DNA of 64,000 bases from Glutamicibacter sp. JC586 (GTDB taxonomy: Bacteria; Actinomycetota; Actinomycetes; Actinomycetales; Micrococcaceae): positions 186,001 to 250,000 of the forward strand of contig NZ_VHIN01000010.1 of the NCBI RefSeq assembly GCF_009805585.1, written 5' to 3'. The stretch's first letter is position 1. Each line of letters opens with the position of its first letter. Positions 34,198-43,393 of the stretch are shown piece by piece. The notes beneath the pieces were generated by a model that worked only from the letters and a program-made list of their open reading frames with translations, was not told the origin of the DNA and did no database searches. A program made the translations under genes and the position numbers.

Positions 34198-34995
34198 TTA
34201 GGAATTTTCTAACTGCTTATTCTTCCGATAGCTGATCACCTGGCCGGTGACCACCACTAACAGGGCAACGATGAACATCGCCGAACCGATCACGTTGGCC
34301 TGGGCGGGGATGCCGCGGGTGGCCGAAACATAAATGAACTTCGGGAAGGTTTGATAGGCCCCCGAGTTGAAGTTCGTAATGATGAAATCATCAAAGCTCA
34401 TCGCGAAGGAGAGCAAGGCCGCGGCAATGATCCCGGGCAGCAGAAGTGGGAAGGTCACCTTCCAGAAGGCAGCCACCGGCGAGGCATAAAGATCCGCGGC
34501 AGCTTCTTCTAGTCGCGAGTCTAGGGAGGAAACCCTAGCTCGAACTGTCACGATCACAAAAGACATGCAGAAGACCACGTGCGCGATGACGATCGTGCCG
34601 TAGCCAAGCTCCCACCCCAGATTCAAGAACTGCGCCAACAATGATGCGCCGAGCACCACTTCCGGGGTGGCCAGCGGCAAGATGATCAGCACGTCGGTCA
34701 GCTTACGGAAGCGGAACTTGTAGCGCACCAACCCGATGGCGATCCCCGTGCCCAACACCGTGGCGATAACCGTCGCCACCACACCGATCTGCAGTGAGTG
34801 CCCCAACGATTCGCACACCGCCGGCGCCCCACAGGGATTCAACCAGTTATCCATGGTGAACCTCTGCCATTGCAGGTTGGCTCGGCCTCCGTCATTAAAG
34901 GAGAAGACAAAAATATAGGCGATCGGCACCAGCAAGTAGATAAATGCAGCCCCGCCGATCACCGGGATCAGCCAGCGTCCAATTTTCTGCCTCAC
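34198..34995 (-). CDS. potC: Polyamine ABC transporter permease (PotC type)
   Basis: A 265-residue permease with six membrane spans. N-terminal LLVPIAYIFVFSFNDGG and the coupling loop EEAAADLYASPVAAFWKVTFPLLLPGI (EAA motif) are typical of PotC, as is SFDDFIITNFNSG. A GTG start at 34995 follows the potB stop by one base. It pairs with PotB to form the channel. Confidence 0.9.
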   Translation of the reverse strand: MRQKIGRWLIPVIGGAAFIYLLVPIAYIFVFSFNDGGRANLQWQRFTMDNWLNPCGAPAVCESLGHSLQIGVVATVIATVLGTGIAIGLVRYKFRFRKLTDVLIILPLATPEVVLGASLLAQFLNLGWELGYGTIVIAHVVFCMSFVIVTVRARVSSLDSRLEEAAADLYASPVAAFWKVTFPLLLPGIIAAALLSFAMSFDDFIITNFNSGAYQTFPKFIYVSATRGIPAQANVIGSAMFIVALLVVVTGQVISYRKNKQLENS

Positions 34996-34996
34996 G

Positions 34997-35899
34997 CTAC
35001 ATCAACTCCTCGGTACCAAAGCGGCGAATATAGATGGTGACCAGGATCAGGATCGAAATCATCAAGACGAAGCTGAGCGCCGCAGCCCCGGGGTAATCGA
35101 TAATTTTGAAGAACCGCGAATCGATGACTTGGCCGATCATCGTGGTGTCGCGGTTATTGCCCAGCAGTGCCGAGTTCACATAGTCACCGGCCGCCGGAAT
35201 AAAGGTGAGCAAGGTGCCTGCGAATACGCCCGGCGCGCTCATCGGTAGCGTCACCTTGGTGAAAGCGACGATCGGAGAGGCGTACAAGTCTCCAGAGGCT
35301 TCCAGTAACCGCGTATCAAGTCGGCCGAGGTTCGCATAGATCGGCAACACCATAAAAGGTAGGAAGTTATAGGTCAGACCGGCCACCACCGCAATAGGCG
35401 TGGCGGTCAGGTGACCGTCTGCGGGCAGGATCGCAATGAATTTCAGCGCCTGCGCCACAAACCCTTCATCGGCCAGGATCTGCTTCCACGCTTGGGTGCG
35501 CAGGATGAAGCTGGAGAAGAACGGGGCGATCAATAGCACCAGCAAAATGCCTTGCAACAGTGTTTTCTCGCGCAGTCGCACGGCCACCAGGTAGGCCATC
35601 GGAAATCCGATCAGTAGTGCCAAGACCGTGGCGATCAGCGCAAAGAAGAAGGAGCGCAGTAATTCTGGCCAATAGGCGGTCAGCACCGTGCCATAATTAC
35701 TAATTTCGAAGCCCGGCACAAATTCGCCGACCTCCGCGCCTGGCGGTTTCACGTATAAGCTCATCGCCAACAAGATCACGACAGGCAGGGCAAAAAACAG
35801 TGCCAGGACCAACAGTCCCGGGGAAACGAGATAAACCCCGGTGCGGTTCTTGCGCTTTTCGGCCCGCAGCTCGGCTTTGCTGCGCAGGTCCAAACTCAT
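34997..35899 (-). CDS. potB: Polyamine ABC transporter permease (PotB type)
   Basis: A 300-residue permease with six spans. LVSPGLLVLALFFALPVVILLAMSLY opens the membrane domain, and the EAA loop is LLEASGDLYASPIVAFTKVTLPMSAPGV. FIPAAGDYVNSALLGN is the PotB hallmark near the C-terminus. It overlaps potA by four bases (ATGA). Confidence 0.9.
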   Translation of the reverse strand: MSLDLRSKAELRAEKRKNRTGVYLVSPGLLVLALFFALPVVILLAMSLYVKPPGAEVGEFVPGFEISNYGTVLTAYWPELLRSFFFALIATVLALLIGFPMAYLVAVRLREKTLLQGILLVLLIAPFFSSFILRTQAWKQILADEGFVAQALKFIAILPADGHLTATPIAVVAGLTYNFLPFMVLPIYANLGRLDTRLLEASGDLYASPIVAFTKVTLPMSAPGVFAGTLLTFIPAAGDYVNSALLGNNRDTTMIGQVIDSRFFKIIDYPGAAALSFVLMISILILVTIYIRRFGTEELM

Positions 35900-37029
35900 G
35901 ATGGCACCCCGGCGTTCACGCTTTCATCCCCCGCAAGCCCGAACGAGTGCTCCGCCTCCCAGGCCAGGAACACCGTGTCACCTTCGGCGGCCGGCTGCTG
36001 TCCGCGATTCTGTGAGAAGGTTCCGATCAGCCCGATCCCCTCAACCTGCACCAGATACTCGGTGGTGGTACCGGTGAACGAAACATCCACGACGGTGCCC
36101 GAGAGCTGATTTTCGCCGGCTAATGGCGCACGATCGATGGTGATCTTTTCCGGGCGTACCCCAAGGACCACTTCCCCCTCGGTGTGCACCGCGCGCTGCG
36201 CCGGCAGCAAGATGGTGCGCCCGGCAACATCAACGCTGAGCATTCCGTCGGACTGCCCGCTCACCGTACCGCGCATCAGATTGGATTTGCCCAAAAAATT
36301 GGCCACAAACGCGGTGCGTGGCAGTTCGTAGAGTTCGCGCGGCGGACCCATTTGTTCGATCCGCCCACCGTTCATCACCGCGACCACATCGGCCATGGTC
36401 ATGGCCTCTTCCTGATCATGGGTGACGTGGATGAAGGTCAGCCCTACCTCGGTCTGAATCTTCTTCAGTTCCAGCTGCATTTGGCGACGCAGTTTCATAT
36501 CCAGCGCACCCAACGGCTCATCAAGTAAGAGCACCTGTGGGCGGTTGACCAGCGCCCTGGCAAGGGCCACGCGTTGCTGCTGCCCACCGGAGAGTTGGGC
36601 TGGTTTTCGATTGGCCAGGTGTGCCAGTTCGACTAATTCCAACCCGGCCCTAGCCTTCTGAATGGCCTGTTTATCCTTCTTGCGCTTGAGCCCAAAGGCC
36701 ACATTTTCCAGCACCGAAAGGTGTGGGAACAATGCGTAGGACTGAAAAACGGTGTTGACCTCACGCCGGTGGCTTGGCAGCGAGGTCACCTCTACACCGC
36801 CGATCGAAATACTGCCCTCACTGGGCGCTTCAAGTCCGGCGATCATGCGCAATGTGGTGGATTTACCGCAGCCCGAGGGGCCCAGCAACGCAAAAAATGT
36901 TCCGGAAGGAACTAGCAGGTCCAGATCTTCCACCGCGGTGAAGGCCGCGAAGCGCTTGGTAATTCCTGAAAGTAACAGGTCAGCACCGGAGGTTCGTTCA
37001 GCTTGAGTTTGTTCTGCCAAGGTGGTCAT
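35896..37029 (-). CDS. potA: Polyamine ABC transporter ATP-binding protein (PotA type)
   Basis: A 377-residue ATPase: Walker A (GPSGCGKST), Q-loop ([10 protein letters not shown]), signature (LSGGQQQR), Walker B ([12 protein letters not shown]), H-loop ([13 protein letters not shown]) and a C-terminal TOBE regulatory domain ([10 protein letters not shown]). The frame extends to 37122, but MTTLAEQTQ at 37029 with AGGGG just upstream is the likely start. It energises uptake of putrescine/spermidine through PotBC. Confidence 0.92.
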   Translation of the reverse strand: MTTLAEQTQAERTSGADLLLSGITKRFAAFTAVEDLDLLVPSGTFFALLGPSGCGKSTTLRMIAGLEAPSEGSISIGGVEVTSLPSHRREVNTVFQSYALFPHLSVLENVAFGLKRKKDKQAIQKARAGLELVELAHLANRKPAQLSGGQQQRVALARALVNRPQVLLLDEPLGALDMKLRRQMQLELKKIQTEVGLTFIHVTHDQEEAMTMADVVAVMNGGRIEQMGPPRELYELPRTAFVANFLGKSNLMRGTVSGQSDGMLSVDVAGRTILLPAQRAVHTEGEVVLGVRPEKITIDRAPLAGENQLSGTVVDVSFTGTTTEYLVQVEGIGLIGTFSQNRGQQPAAEGDTVFLAWEAEHSFGLAGDESVNAGVPS

Positions 37030-37066
37030 GCCCCTATCACGTCCTTTTTTTGCCTGCACATCTGCT

Positions 37067-38293
37067 TTAGGCGCCGATCGCGTCTTGGAACGCACTGGCC
37101 AGGGTCGCTTCCTCGTCGGCATCCAGCGAACGGAACACGTGCGCCTTAGCCAGGTCCGCGTCGGTCGGGAAGATTAGCGGGTTCTCCGTCAGTTCCGGGT
37201 CGATCTTTTCCATCTCTTCTTTGGCACCTGTGACCGGGCAGATATAGTTGACGTACGCGGCAACTTGCGCGGCGACGGCCGGATCGTAATAGAAGTCCAT
37301 CAGTTTCTCTGCGTTAGTCTTGCGCGGCGAGGCCACCGGCACCAGCAGGTTATCGCTCCACAGAGTGCCGCCGGCTTCTGGGATCACGAACTCCCATTGG
37401 TCATCGTTCTCAAAATTCATCTGCACCATATCCCCGGACCAGACGATGCCGGCGATCGCGTCACCGGAAATGAAGTCCTGCTTATACGAGTTGCCCTTGA
37501 CCTGGCGGATCTGACCGTTATCAATGTTTTTGCGCAGCACCTCGGTGGCCGCCGAGAACTCGGATTCGCCCCATTGCCCGGCCACATCCACGCCATTTTG
37601 CAGCATCAAAAGCCCCATGGTGTCGCGCATTTCATCCAGCACGGTCACCCTGCCCTTCAACGCCGGATCCCACAGATCCTCAACGCTCTTCAGACCCTTC
37701 GGGAATGCCTTCTTATTCCAGGCGATGCCCGCGTAGCCGGTCTGCCAGGTCAGCGAGTGCTTGCGTCCTGGATCGAAGTCAACGTTCTGCAGGCTTGGCA
37801 GCAGGTTGGCAGCGTTCGGGATATTATCGCGGTTCAGCTCCTGGGTGTACCCCTGACGAATCAGCCGCCCTGCCATCCAGTCGGTGAGCGTAACGATGTC
37901 TTGGCCGATGTCCTGGCCGGACTTCAGTTGGCCCTGCACTTTGCCGTAGTAGGAGTCATTGCCATCGATATCTTCGGCGTAGTTGACCTTGATTCCGGTC
38001 TTCTTGGTGAAGGCATCCAGAGTCGGATAGGTCTTCTTTTTGTCGTCGTAATCTAGGTACAGGGTCCAGTTTGCCCAGTTCAAGCTTTGGTCTTCGGCTG
38101 AAATATCATTCACGGCCGGCTTGGATGCTTCGGATTTGGAACCCCCGGTGCCGCAGGCGGCCAACAATCCGCTAAGGCTCAAGGCCCCCGCGGCACCGAG
38201 CACGGAGCGTCGGGAGAAACTGCGTTGGCCCATGGCTTGAACCAATGCGCGGATCTGTGGATCTTGCGGTAGTCGTCGTTGCGAGTGCGACAT
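37067..38293 (-). CDS. potD: Polyamine-binding protein (PotD type), Tat lipoprotein
   Basis: A 408-residue exported binding protein. A twin-arginine signal (SFSRRSVLGAAGALSLSGL) runs into lipobox AAC. The mature part matches PotD/PotF: LNWANWTLYLDYDDKKKTYP, GIKVNYAEDIDGNDSYY, QDIVTLTDWMAGRLIRQGY and PGRKHSLTWQTGYAGIAWNK. The start at 38293 (MSHSQRR) has AAGGACGG upstream; the frame extends to 38329. It is the first gene of the pot operon, divergent from the Lrp gene. Confidence 0.92.
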   Translation of the reverse strand: MSHSQRRLPQDPQIRALVQAMGQRSFSRRSVLGAAGALSLSGLLAACGTGGSKSEASKPAVNDISAEDQSLNWANWTLYLDYDDKKKTYPTLDAFTKKTGIKVNYAEDIDGNDSYYGKVQGQLKSGQDIGQDIVTLTDWMAGRLIRQGYTQELNRDNIPNAANLLPSLQNVDFDPGRKHSLTWQTGYAGIAWNKKAFPKGLKSVEDLWDPALKGRVTVLDEMRDTMGLLMLQNGVDVAGQWGESEFSAATEVLRKNIDNGQIRQVKGNSYKQDFISGDAIAGIVWSGDMVQMNFENDDQWEFVIPEAGGTLWSDNLLVPVASPRKTNAEKLMDFYYDPAVAAQVAAYVNYICPVTGAKEEMEKIDPELTENPLIFPTDADLAKAHVFRSLDADEEATLASAFQDAIGA

Positions 38294-38504
38294 GGCATCC
38301 GTCCTTACATCAAAAATGTGATCGGCCACATAGGAAACTGATGACGTTCATCCTGTCAGCTCAACAAGGGGCAAACAAGAGTTAAACAAAAGATTCCCCG
38401 CGAATTTAACCAATTGGAAACGAGAAACTTACAAAAATACCTCTTTCGCAACTGATTCAGTGCCTGTAGGGTCGGTTCAAAGCCAACAGAACAAGGAGGT
38501 CGAT
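38294..38504. promoter_or_regulatory. Divergent control region between potD and the Lrp gene
   Basis: A 211-bp AT-richer spacer (for example around 38388-38445) between two divergent units. Lrp-family proteins usually bind next to their own gene, so this is the likely site of joint control. I did not identify a clear operator. Confidence 0.4.
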
Positions 38505-38972
38505 ATGACGTTACCCTCGAACTCAGCGCCGGTGATCGACGACATTTCCAAGGAGATCGTCGAACAATTGCAGGAGGATGGACGACGTTCCTACGCCGCC
38601 ATCGGCAAGGCAGTTGGCCTGAGTGAAGCCGCTGTGCGCCAGCGCGTGCAGAAGCTGGTCGAGAGTCACGTGATGCAAATAGTCGCCGTCACCAACCCGC
38701 TGGAGCTGGGCTTCACCCGCCAGGCGATGATTTCTGTCGTGGCCGATCAAGACATCAGCGGCGCAGCGGACCGGATCGCCGAACTGCCTGAAGTGGATTA
38801 CTGCGTAGTCACCACCGGTACAGCCGATATCCTCGCCGAAGTGATCTGCTCCAACGACGAGGATCTACTGCGCGTCATCGGCACCATTCGCGGGATCGAC
38901 GGGGTGCTCAGCACCAACACCTTCACCTACCTTTCGCTGAAAAAACAGGAATACAACTGGGGAACCCGATGA
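38505..38972 (+). CDS. Lrp/AsnC-family regulator of amine catabolism
   Basis: A 155-residue regulator. The N-terminal HTH runs through DISKEIVEQLQEDGRRSYAAIGKAVGLSEAAVRQRVQKLVE, and a RAM ligand-binding domain follows (ELPEVDYCVVTTGTADILAEVIC). A strong AGGAGG site precedes the ATG at 38505. Its stop overlaps the aminotransferase start (ATGA). It probably controls that gene and the divergent pot operon in response to an amine or amino acid. Confidence 0.92.
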   Translation: MTLPSNSAPVIDDISKEIVEQLQEDGRRSYAAIGKAVGLSEAAVRQRVQKLVESHVMQIVAVTNPLELGFTRQAMISVVADQDISGAADRIAELPEVDYCVVTTGTADILAEVICSNDEDLLRVIGTIRGIDGVLSTNTFTYLSLKKQEYNWGTR

Positions 38973-40348
38973 ACACACCACGTGGTACCGATCGCCAGCA
39001 AGCTGCCCGCGATCACCTTTGGATGCATATGGCCCGACACTCTTCGATTCTTGATGGCGCCCATGTGCCGATCATTGCGCGCGGCGAGGGGCACAAAATT
39101 TACGACGATGCCGGCCGTGAGTACTTCGACGGGCTGGCCGGACTGTTTGTGGTTAACGCCGGTCACGGCCGGGCCGAACTAGCCGAGGCCATGGCCAAAC
39201 AGGCCGAAAAGCTCGCCTTCATGCCGCTCTGGTCCTACGCCCATGAACCGGCAATTGACTTGGCTGAACGCCTAGCCAGCTACGCGCCGGGCGACCTGAA
39301 TCGTGTCTTTTTCACCACCGGCGGCGGTGAAGCGGTGGAGTCCGCCTTCAAACTGGCCAAACAACACTTTAAACTCAAGGGTAAGCCGGGCAAGACCAAG
39401 GTCATCTCTCGTGCGCTGGCCTACCACGGCACCCCACAGGGCGCGCTGGCCATCACCTCGTTGCCGGATATGAAAACGCCCTTTGAGCCGCTGGTACCTG
39501 GCACGTTCCGCGTGCCGAATACCAACTTCTATCGCGCGCCGGAAATGTTCGCTGAAAATGAGAAAGACTTCGGGCTCTGGGCCGCTGAGCGAATCCGCGA
39601 AGCCATCGAATTTGAGGGACCCGATACCGTGGCGGCGGTCTTCCTAGAGCCGGTGCAGAATTCCGGCGGCTGTTTCCCTCCACCACCGGGGTACTTCGAT
39701 CGGGTGCGCGAAATCTGCGACGAATACGATGTGCTGCTGGTCTCCGACGAGACCATCTGCGCATTCGGGCGCATCGGCTCGATGTTCGCCTGCAACGACT
39801 TTGGTTATGTGCCCGACATCATCACCTCCGCCAAAGCGCTGACTAGCGGATACGTCCCACTGGGCGTGATGGTGGTGTCAGACAAACTCTTCGAACCCTT
39901 TGCTAAGGGCGATACGACGTTCTACCACGGCTATACCTTCGGCGGGCATCCTGTGGCAGCTGCCGTAGCCATGGCCAACCTAGACATTTTTGAACGCGAG
40001 GGTTTGAACGAGAACGTTAAGAACAATGCAGACGCGTTTAAGGCGACGCTCTCGAAACTGAAGGATCTGGACATCGTGGGCGATGTACGCGGGGCCGGAT
40101 ATTTTTACGGGATCGAACTTGTTAAGGACAAAGCGAGTAGAGAGACCTTTAACGACGAAGAGTCCGAGCGATTGCTGCGTGGCTACCTCTCCCCCGCCTT
40201 GTGGGAGGCCGGGCTGTATTGCCGAGCCGACGATCGAGGCGACCCGGTGATCCAATTGGCCCCGCCGATCACCATCGGTCAGCCCGAATTTGACCAGATC
40301 GAATCCATCTTGCGCAACGTGCTGAGTCAGGCCGCCAACAAGATCTAG
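38969..40348 (+). CDS. Class III aminotransferase (putrescine/omega-amine:pyruvate type)
   Basis: A 459-residue PLP enzyme. Key segments are FFTTGGGEAVESAFKLAKQ (cofactor phosphate region), LLVSDETICAFGRIG (Asp binding the pyridine nitrogen) and ITSAKALTSGYVPLGVMV with the Schiff-base Lys in SAKAL. HGYTFGGHPVAAAVA is the substrate/phosphate loop. It is translationally coupled to the Lrp gene and divergent from a polyamine importer, which favours putrescine or a related diamine as substrate with pyruvate as acceptor; this is inferred from context. Confidence 0.88.
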   Translation: MNTPRGTDRQQAARDHLWMHMARHSSILDGAHVPIIARGEGHKIYDDAGREYFDGLAGLFVVNAGHGRAELAEAMAKQAEKLAFMPLWSYAHEPAIDLAERLASYAPGDLNRVFFTTGGGEAVESAFKLAKQHFKLKGKPGKTKVISRALAYHGTPQGALAITSLPDMKTPFEPLVPGTFRVPNTNFYRAPEMFAENEKDFGLWAAERIREAIEFEGPDTVAAVFLEPVQNSGGCFPPPPGYFDRVREICDEYDVLLVSDETICAFGRIGSMFACNDFGYVPDIITSAKALTSGYVPLGVMVVSDKLFEPFAKGDTTFYHGYTFGGHPVAAAVAMANLDIFEREGLNENVKNNADAFKATLSKLKDLDIVGDVRGAGYFYGIELVKDKASRETFNDEESERLLRGYLSPALWEAGLYCRADDRGDPVIQLAPPITIGQPEFDQIESILRNVLSQAANKI

Positions 40349-40351
40349 CAC

Positions 40352-40383
40352 TTATGGCCCGTGGGAAGTTCCACGGGCCATAA
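40352..40383 (+). terminator. Stem-loop terminator after the aminotransferase gene
   Basis: A perfect 13-bp stem, TTATGGCCCGTGG with CCACGGGCCATAA, has a 6-base loop and starts 4 bases after the stop codon. The trailing T content is weak. Confidence 0.65.
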
Positions 40384-40508
40384 ATCTGCATGTCAGCGTC
40401 ATCTGGCAGGGTCGATCTTCATGCTTTGTCGCTCAATTGGTGCTTTGTGTCATAGGCCACTAGTCTGTGGTCTAGGACGATCAAGATCGCCTTGGAAGCA
40501 GGAACCTC

Positions 40509-41567
40509 ATGACTCTGGAACCGACTCGGATCAGGCTCGCACGCGAACGTGTAGCGCTGAGCCGGTCAGCGCTGGCCGCGTCACTGGGCGTCTGCGAGCG
40601 AGAGCTTGCTCAGGCCCCGGAAGAACTGAGTTTTGCCCTGGCCAAGACGCTGGGCTGTGCCGAGCAATTTTTCCGGCTTCCTGCCGCCTCCGGCATCGAC
40701 GCCGAACGTATTTTCTTCCGCAGTCCGCGGCGCACTAGTAATGCGCAGAAATTGGCTGCGGCCGCCGCTGGTCGGACCGGGGTGGAACTCTACCGCCTGA
40801 TCACACAAAACTTTGCCTTGCCTACTACCGAGGTGCCGGAGTTAACTGGTTATGCCCCGGCCGATGCCGCCGTGCAGTTGCGTTTGGACTGGGATTTGGG
40901 GTGCGGCGCGGTGCCCGAGGTACTGCACCTGTTGGAGTCCCACGGCGTGCGAGTGCTCAGCTTGCCCCCAGAACTTCAGACGGTGAAAACCTTTAGCTTC
41001 TGGGAGGAAGGCCAGGCCTTCATTTTCCTTGCCAACGGATCAGCTGCTGAACAGCGCTTCGCACTGGCCCATGAGTTGGGGCACCTCTTGCTGCATTCGG
41101 CCTTGGGGCATCATGCGGAGCAGATCGCCCACGCTGAACTTGAAGCCGATCAATTTGCTGCGCACCTTCTCATGCCTTCGGTCTCGTTGCAGATCCGCGT
41201 CTCGGACCTATTGCAGATCCCGCAACTGCTCGCGCTCGAAGAACATTACGGGGTGCCGGCGATGATAATACTGGCTCATGCACGCGCTTGCGGCGCACTA
41301 GGCGAAAACGCCTACACGTGGCTGTCCCAAGAGATGCAGTTGGAGCCGGCCAGGGCTGGCCAGGCGGAGTGCTCGCGCGTTTTCTCGCTGGTCTTCCCCT
41401 CACTGCAGTTCGATCACCGCGCCAGTACTGCCCGGATCGCCCGCGAATTAGGGTTGACCGAGCGGCATATTCACGAGCTGACTTTTGGGCAGGCCTTTGT
41501 GTTGCTGACCGGTGAGAACCAGCGCGATGCCGGTGAGGTTGCTCGCGGGCATCTGCATGCGCTGTAA
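40509..41567 (+). CDS. XRE/ImmA-IrrE metallopeptidase-like protein
   Basis: A 352-residue protein. Residues 1-60 look like a degenerate XRE helix-turn-helix (IRLARERVALSRSALAASLG). The central ImmA/IrrE domain carries the zinc motif HELGH (in FALAHELGHLLLHS) and a downstream ligand in ELEADQFAAHLLMP. About 110 further residues follow and include a second helical module. Such proteins cleave repressors or act as regulators or toxins in toxin-antitoxin-like pairs. No obvious partner gene flanks it; the next gene is a convergent HNH protein. Role unassigned. Confidence 0.85.
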   Translation: MTLEPTRIRLARERVALSRSALAASLGVCERELAQAPEELSFALAKTLGCAEQFFRLPAASGIDAERIFFRSPRRTSNAQKLAAAAAGRTGVELYRLITQNFALPTTEVPELTGYAPADAAVQLRLDWDLGCGAVPEVLHLLESHGVRVLSLPPELQTVKTFSFWEEGQAFIFLANGSAAEQRFALAHELGHLLLHSALGHHAEQIAHAELEADQFAAHLLMPSVSLQIRVSDLLQIPQLLALEEHYGVPAMIILAHARACGALGENAYTWLSQEMQLEPARAGQAECSRVFSLVFPSLQFDHRASTARIARELGLTERHIHELTFGQAFVLLTGENQRDAGEVARGHLHAL

Positions 41568-41585
41568 TGCCGAGGGTACGGCCAG

Positions 41586-43319
41586 CTAGGGGGCAACGAT
41601 TTCCACGTCGAGTTTGCCCGCTTTCCATAATTCCGTCATGCGATCGGCGTGCTGATCTGCCTTGATCGCCTCATCGGGGCTCATGAAATAGGTGTTGACC
41701 CGCAATTTTTGTTCTGGGTCTACCGAACGTGGCAGTAAGACCATCGGTCGACATCCCGGGATTTTCACTGCGTGGAACAGGCCGCAGTGACGCTCCACGT
41801 GATGGACCGGGCAGCCCAGCGCGGCCGAAGTGATGTCGGTGCAGCCGCCCTTTTCCCACGCATCCAGATGGTCGAGCTCGCAGCGCGCGGCAGGCATGGA
41901 GCAGCCAGGATAGGAGCAGCCGCGATAAGCTGCGCGCAGGGCTCGGCCCTGGGCCTTGGAGAACAAGCGTTGGGCGCGGCCCAAATCCAGCGGTAGACAG
42001 TCGCCATTAAGGATCACCGGGTAGATTCCGGCTGAGCACATCGCTGCGCGCACCTCGCCGGGTGAGAGGGCGAAGCCTGATGAGGTTACCGCGTAGCTTG
42101 GGGCGCGGGCCAGCATTTTCTCGTCGTCCAAAATGATGCTGACTTGACCTGTTGCCAAACCGGCTCGGTTTTTGTTGGTGCCGTTGGTGCCGGTGGTGCC
42201 GGTCGTGCCCGCCGTGCTGGCCGAATGATCGGCCATCAACAATGCCATCAGTCCGATCAGTCGCCGACGTTCGGGCTTCAGGTCTTCCCATGCAGGAGGA
42301 GGTGCCGGCGGGGTCTCATCCGGGTCGAACGGATCAGGATCTGGCGGCTCGGCTGTGTCGGGATTTTCCGGGGCTGGATCCTCTCCGACTCCGTGTTCCG
42401 GATCAGTTTCTTCGCTGGCCCAGTCGGGTTTGGTGGATTCGTTATCCCAGTCGGCGGTGTGCTCGCCGGTGAAAGCAGCCTCGGTTTCAGCTAGGGCGTC
42501 CCGGTTGCCGGCCAGCGTCGAAGGGTTGGCCAGAGCCGCAAAATAGGACTCGATGACCTCAGCTTGAGAGGGCAGGACACGAAGGTGGTACTCAATTAGT
42601 CCCTTGCGAACTCCGCGGCGGAAAAGCCCAACCTCGTCGAGTAACGCTTTGAGCGGGCGTTTGCCCGCTTTGAGTTGGGCGATGAGATCGCCGATATGTT
42701 TGCGGGCCGACTTGGGTTCGCCGCGGATCATTTGAACGGTTTGGGATTCGAGCTGGTGTCTTTGTTGCTCGCCGTCGGCCGAGTCCGCAAAATCCTTGCG
42801 GGCCGAATGCAGCTTCATTGTGGCACCGAGCACCACACGCGGGTCCACGCTCACATCGGTGAACTGCTGGGCAAGTTGGGGCAACCAGGGAAGCTGCTCG
42901 GTGCCGGAATCATCGATGCTGCCGATCAGGCAGTCGGCTTGAACAAGCCGGTCATTGACGGTACTGCGTGGGATGTTTAGCAGGTCATGCATTAAGGCGC
43001 GGGCGGAGCGGTAGTGAGTGCGGCCGGCGGTGGTGTGCCCTTGAGCCGCTTCCAGTGCCTCGATGCTCAGGTCATCGGCCACGTCGGCGATTGCCTGCAG
43101 GGAGGGTTGGTCGAGTTTGTGGGCACCAGAGCGCCGCAGGGCATGGGCGGCGCGTGGTTGCGCTCGCGTTTGGGTGGCGCCGAGGTTTTCGAGCAACTGT
43201 GCAAAGAGCAGCGCGTGTCCGGCGGGCAGATCGGGGGTTGAAAGCACAGCGGTCGCCGAGGCGATCAGTTCCTCGGCGGTGGCCAGATCAAGCAGTGCTT
43301 GGGCGGTTGCGGTGCTCAT
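41586..43319 (-). CDS. DUF222 / HNH endonuclease-domain protein (13E12-type)
   Basis: A 577-residue protein. The N-terminal DUF222 helical domain extends to about residue 300, followed by an acidic Asp/Glu/Pro-rich linker (PAPENPDTAEPPDPDPFDP) with a short Thr/Gly repeat. The C-terminal HNH domain has paired cysteines and histidines: CSYPGCSMPAARCELDHLDAW and GCPVHHVERHCG. These families are scattered in many copies across actinobacterial genomes and resemble the Mycobacterium 13E12 repeat proteins. The function is not established. It lies convergent to the ImmA/IrrE gene. Confidence 0.88.
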   Translation of the reverse strand: MSTATAQALLDLATAEELIASATAVLSTPDLPAGHALLFAQLLENLGATQTRAQPRAAHALRRSGAHKLDQPSLQAIADVADDLSIEALEAAQGHTTAGRTHYRSARALMHDLLNIPRSTVNDRLVQADCLIGSIDDSGTEQLPWLPQLAQQFTDVSVDPRVVLGATMKLHSARKDFADSADGEQQRHQLESQTVQMIRGEPKSARKHIGDLIAQLKAGKRPLKALLDEVGLFRRGVRKGLIEYHLRVLPSQAEVIESYFAALANPSTLAGNRDALAETEAAFTGEHTADWDNESTKPDWASEETDPEHGVGEDPAPENPDTAEPPDPDPFDPDETPPAPPPAWEDLKPERRRLIGLMALLMADHSASTAGTTGTTGTNGTNKNRAGLATGQVSIILDDEKMLARAPSYAVTSSGFALSPGEVRAAMCSAGIYPVILNGDCLPLDLGRAQRLFSKAQGRALRAAYRGCSYPGCSMPAARCELDHLDAWEKGGCTDITSAALGCPVHHVERHCGLFHAVKIPGCRPMVLLPRSVDPEQKLRVNTYFMSPDEAIKADQHADRMTELWKAGKLDVEIVAP

Positions 43320-43393
43320 GGGATTCAGTGTGTGCCAGTATCAACGGCCAGGCGCGCTGGGCCAACCAATTGTGGAAAACGCGCCGTGGAAAA

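Noticed and set aside
41170-41628. 152-residue minus-strand ORF within the ImmA/IrrE gene
   Set aside because: It is an Arg/Ala-rich antisense shadow without family motifs; the plus-strand protein has an intact metalloprotease site.
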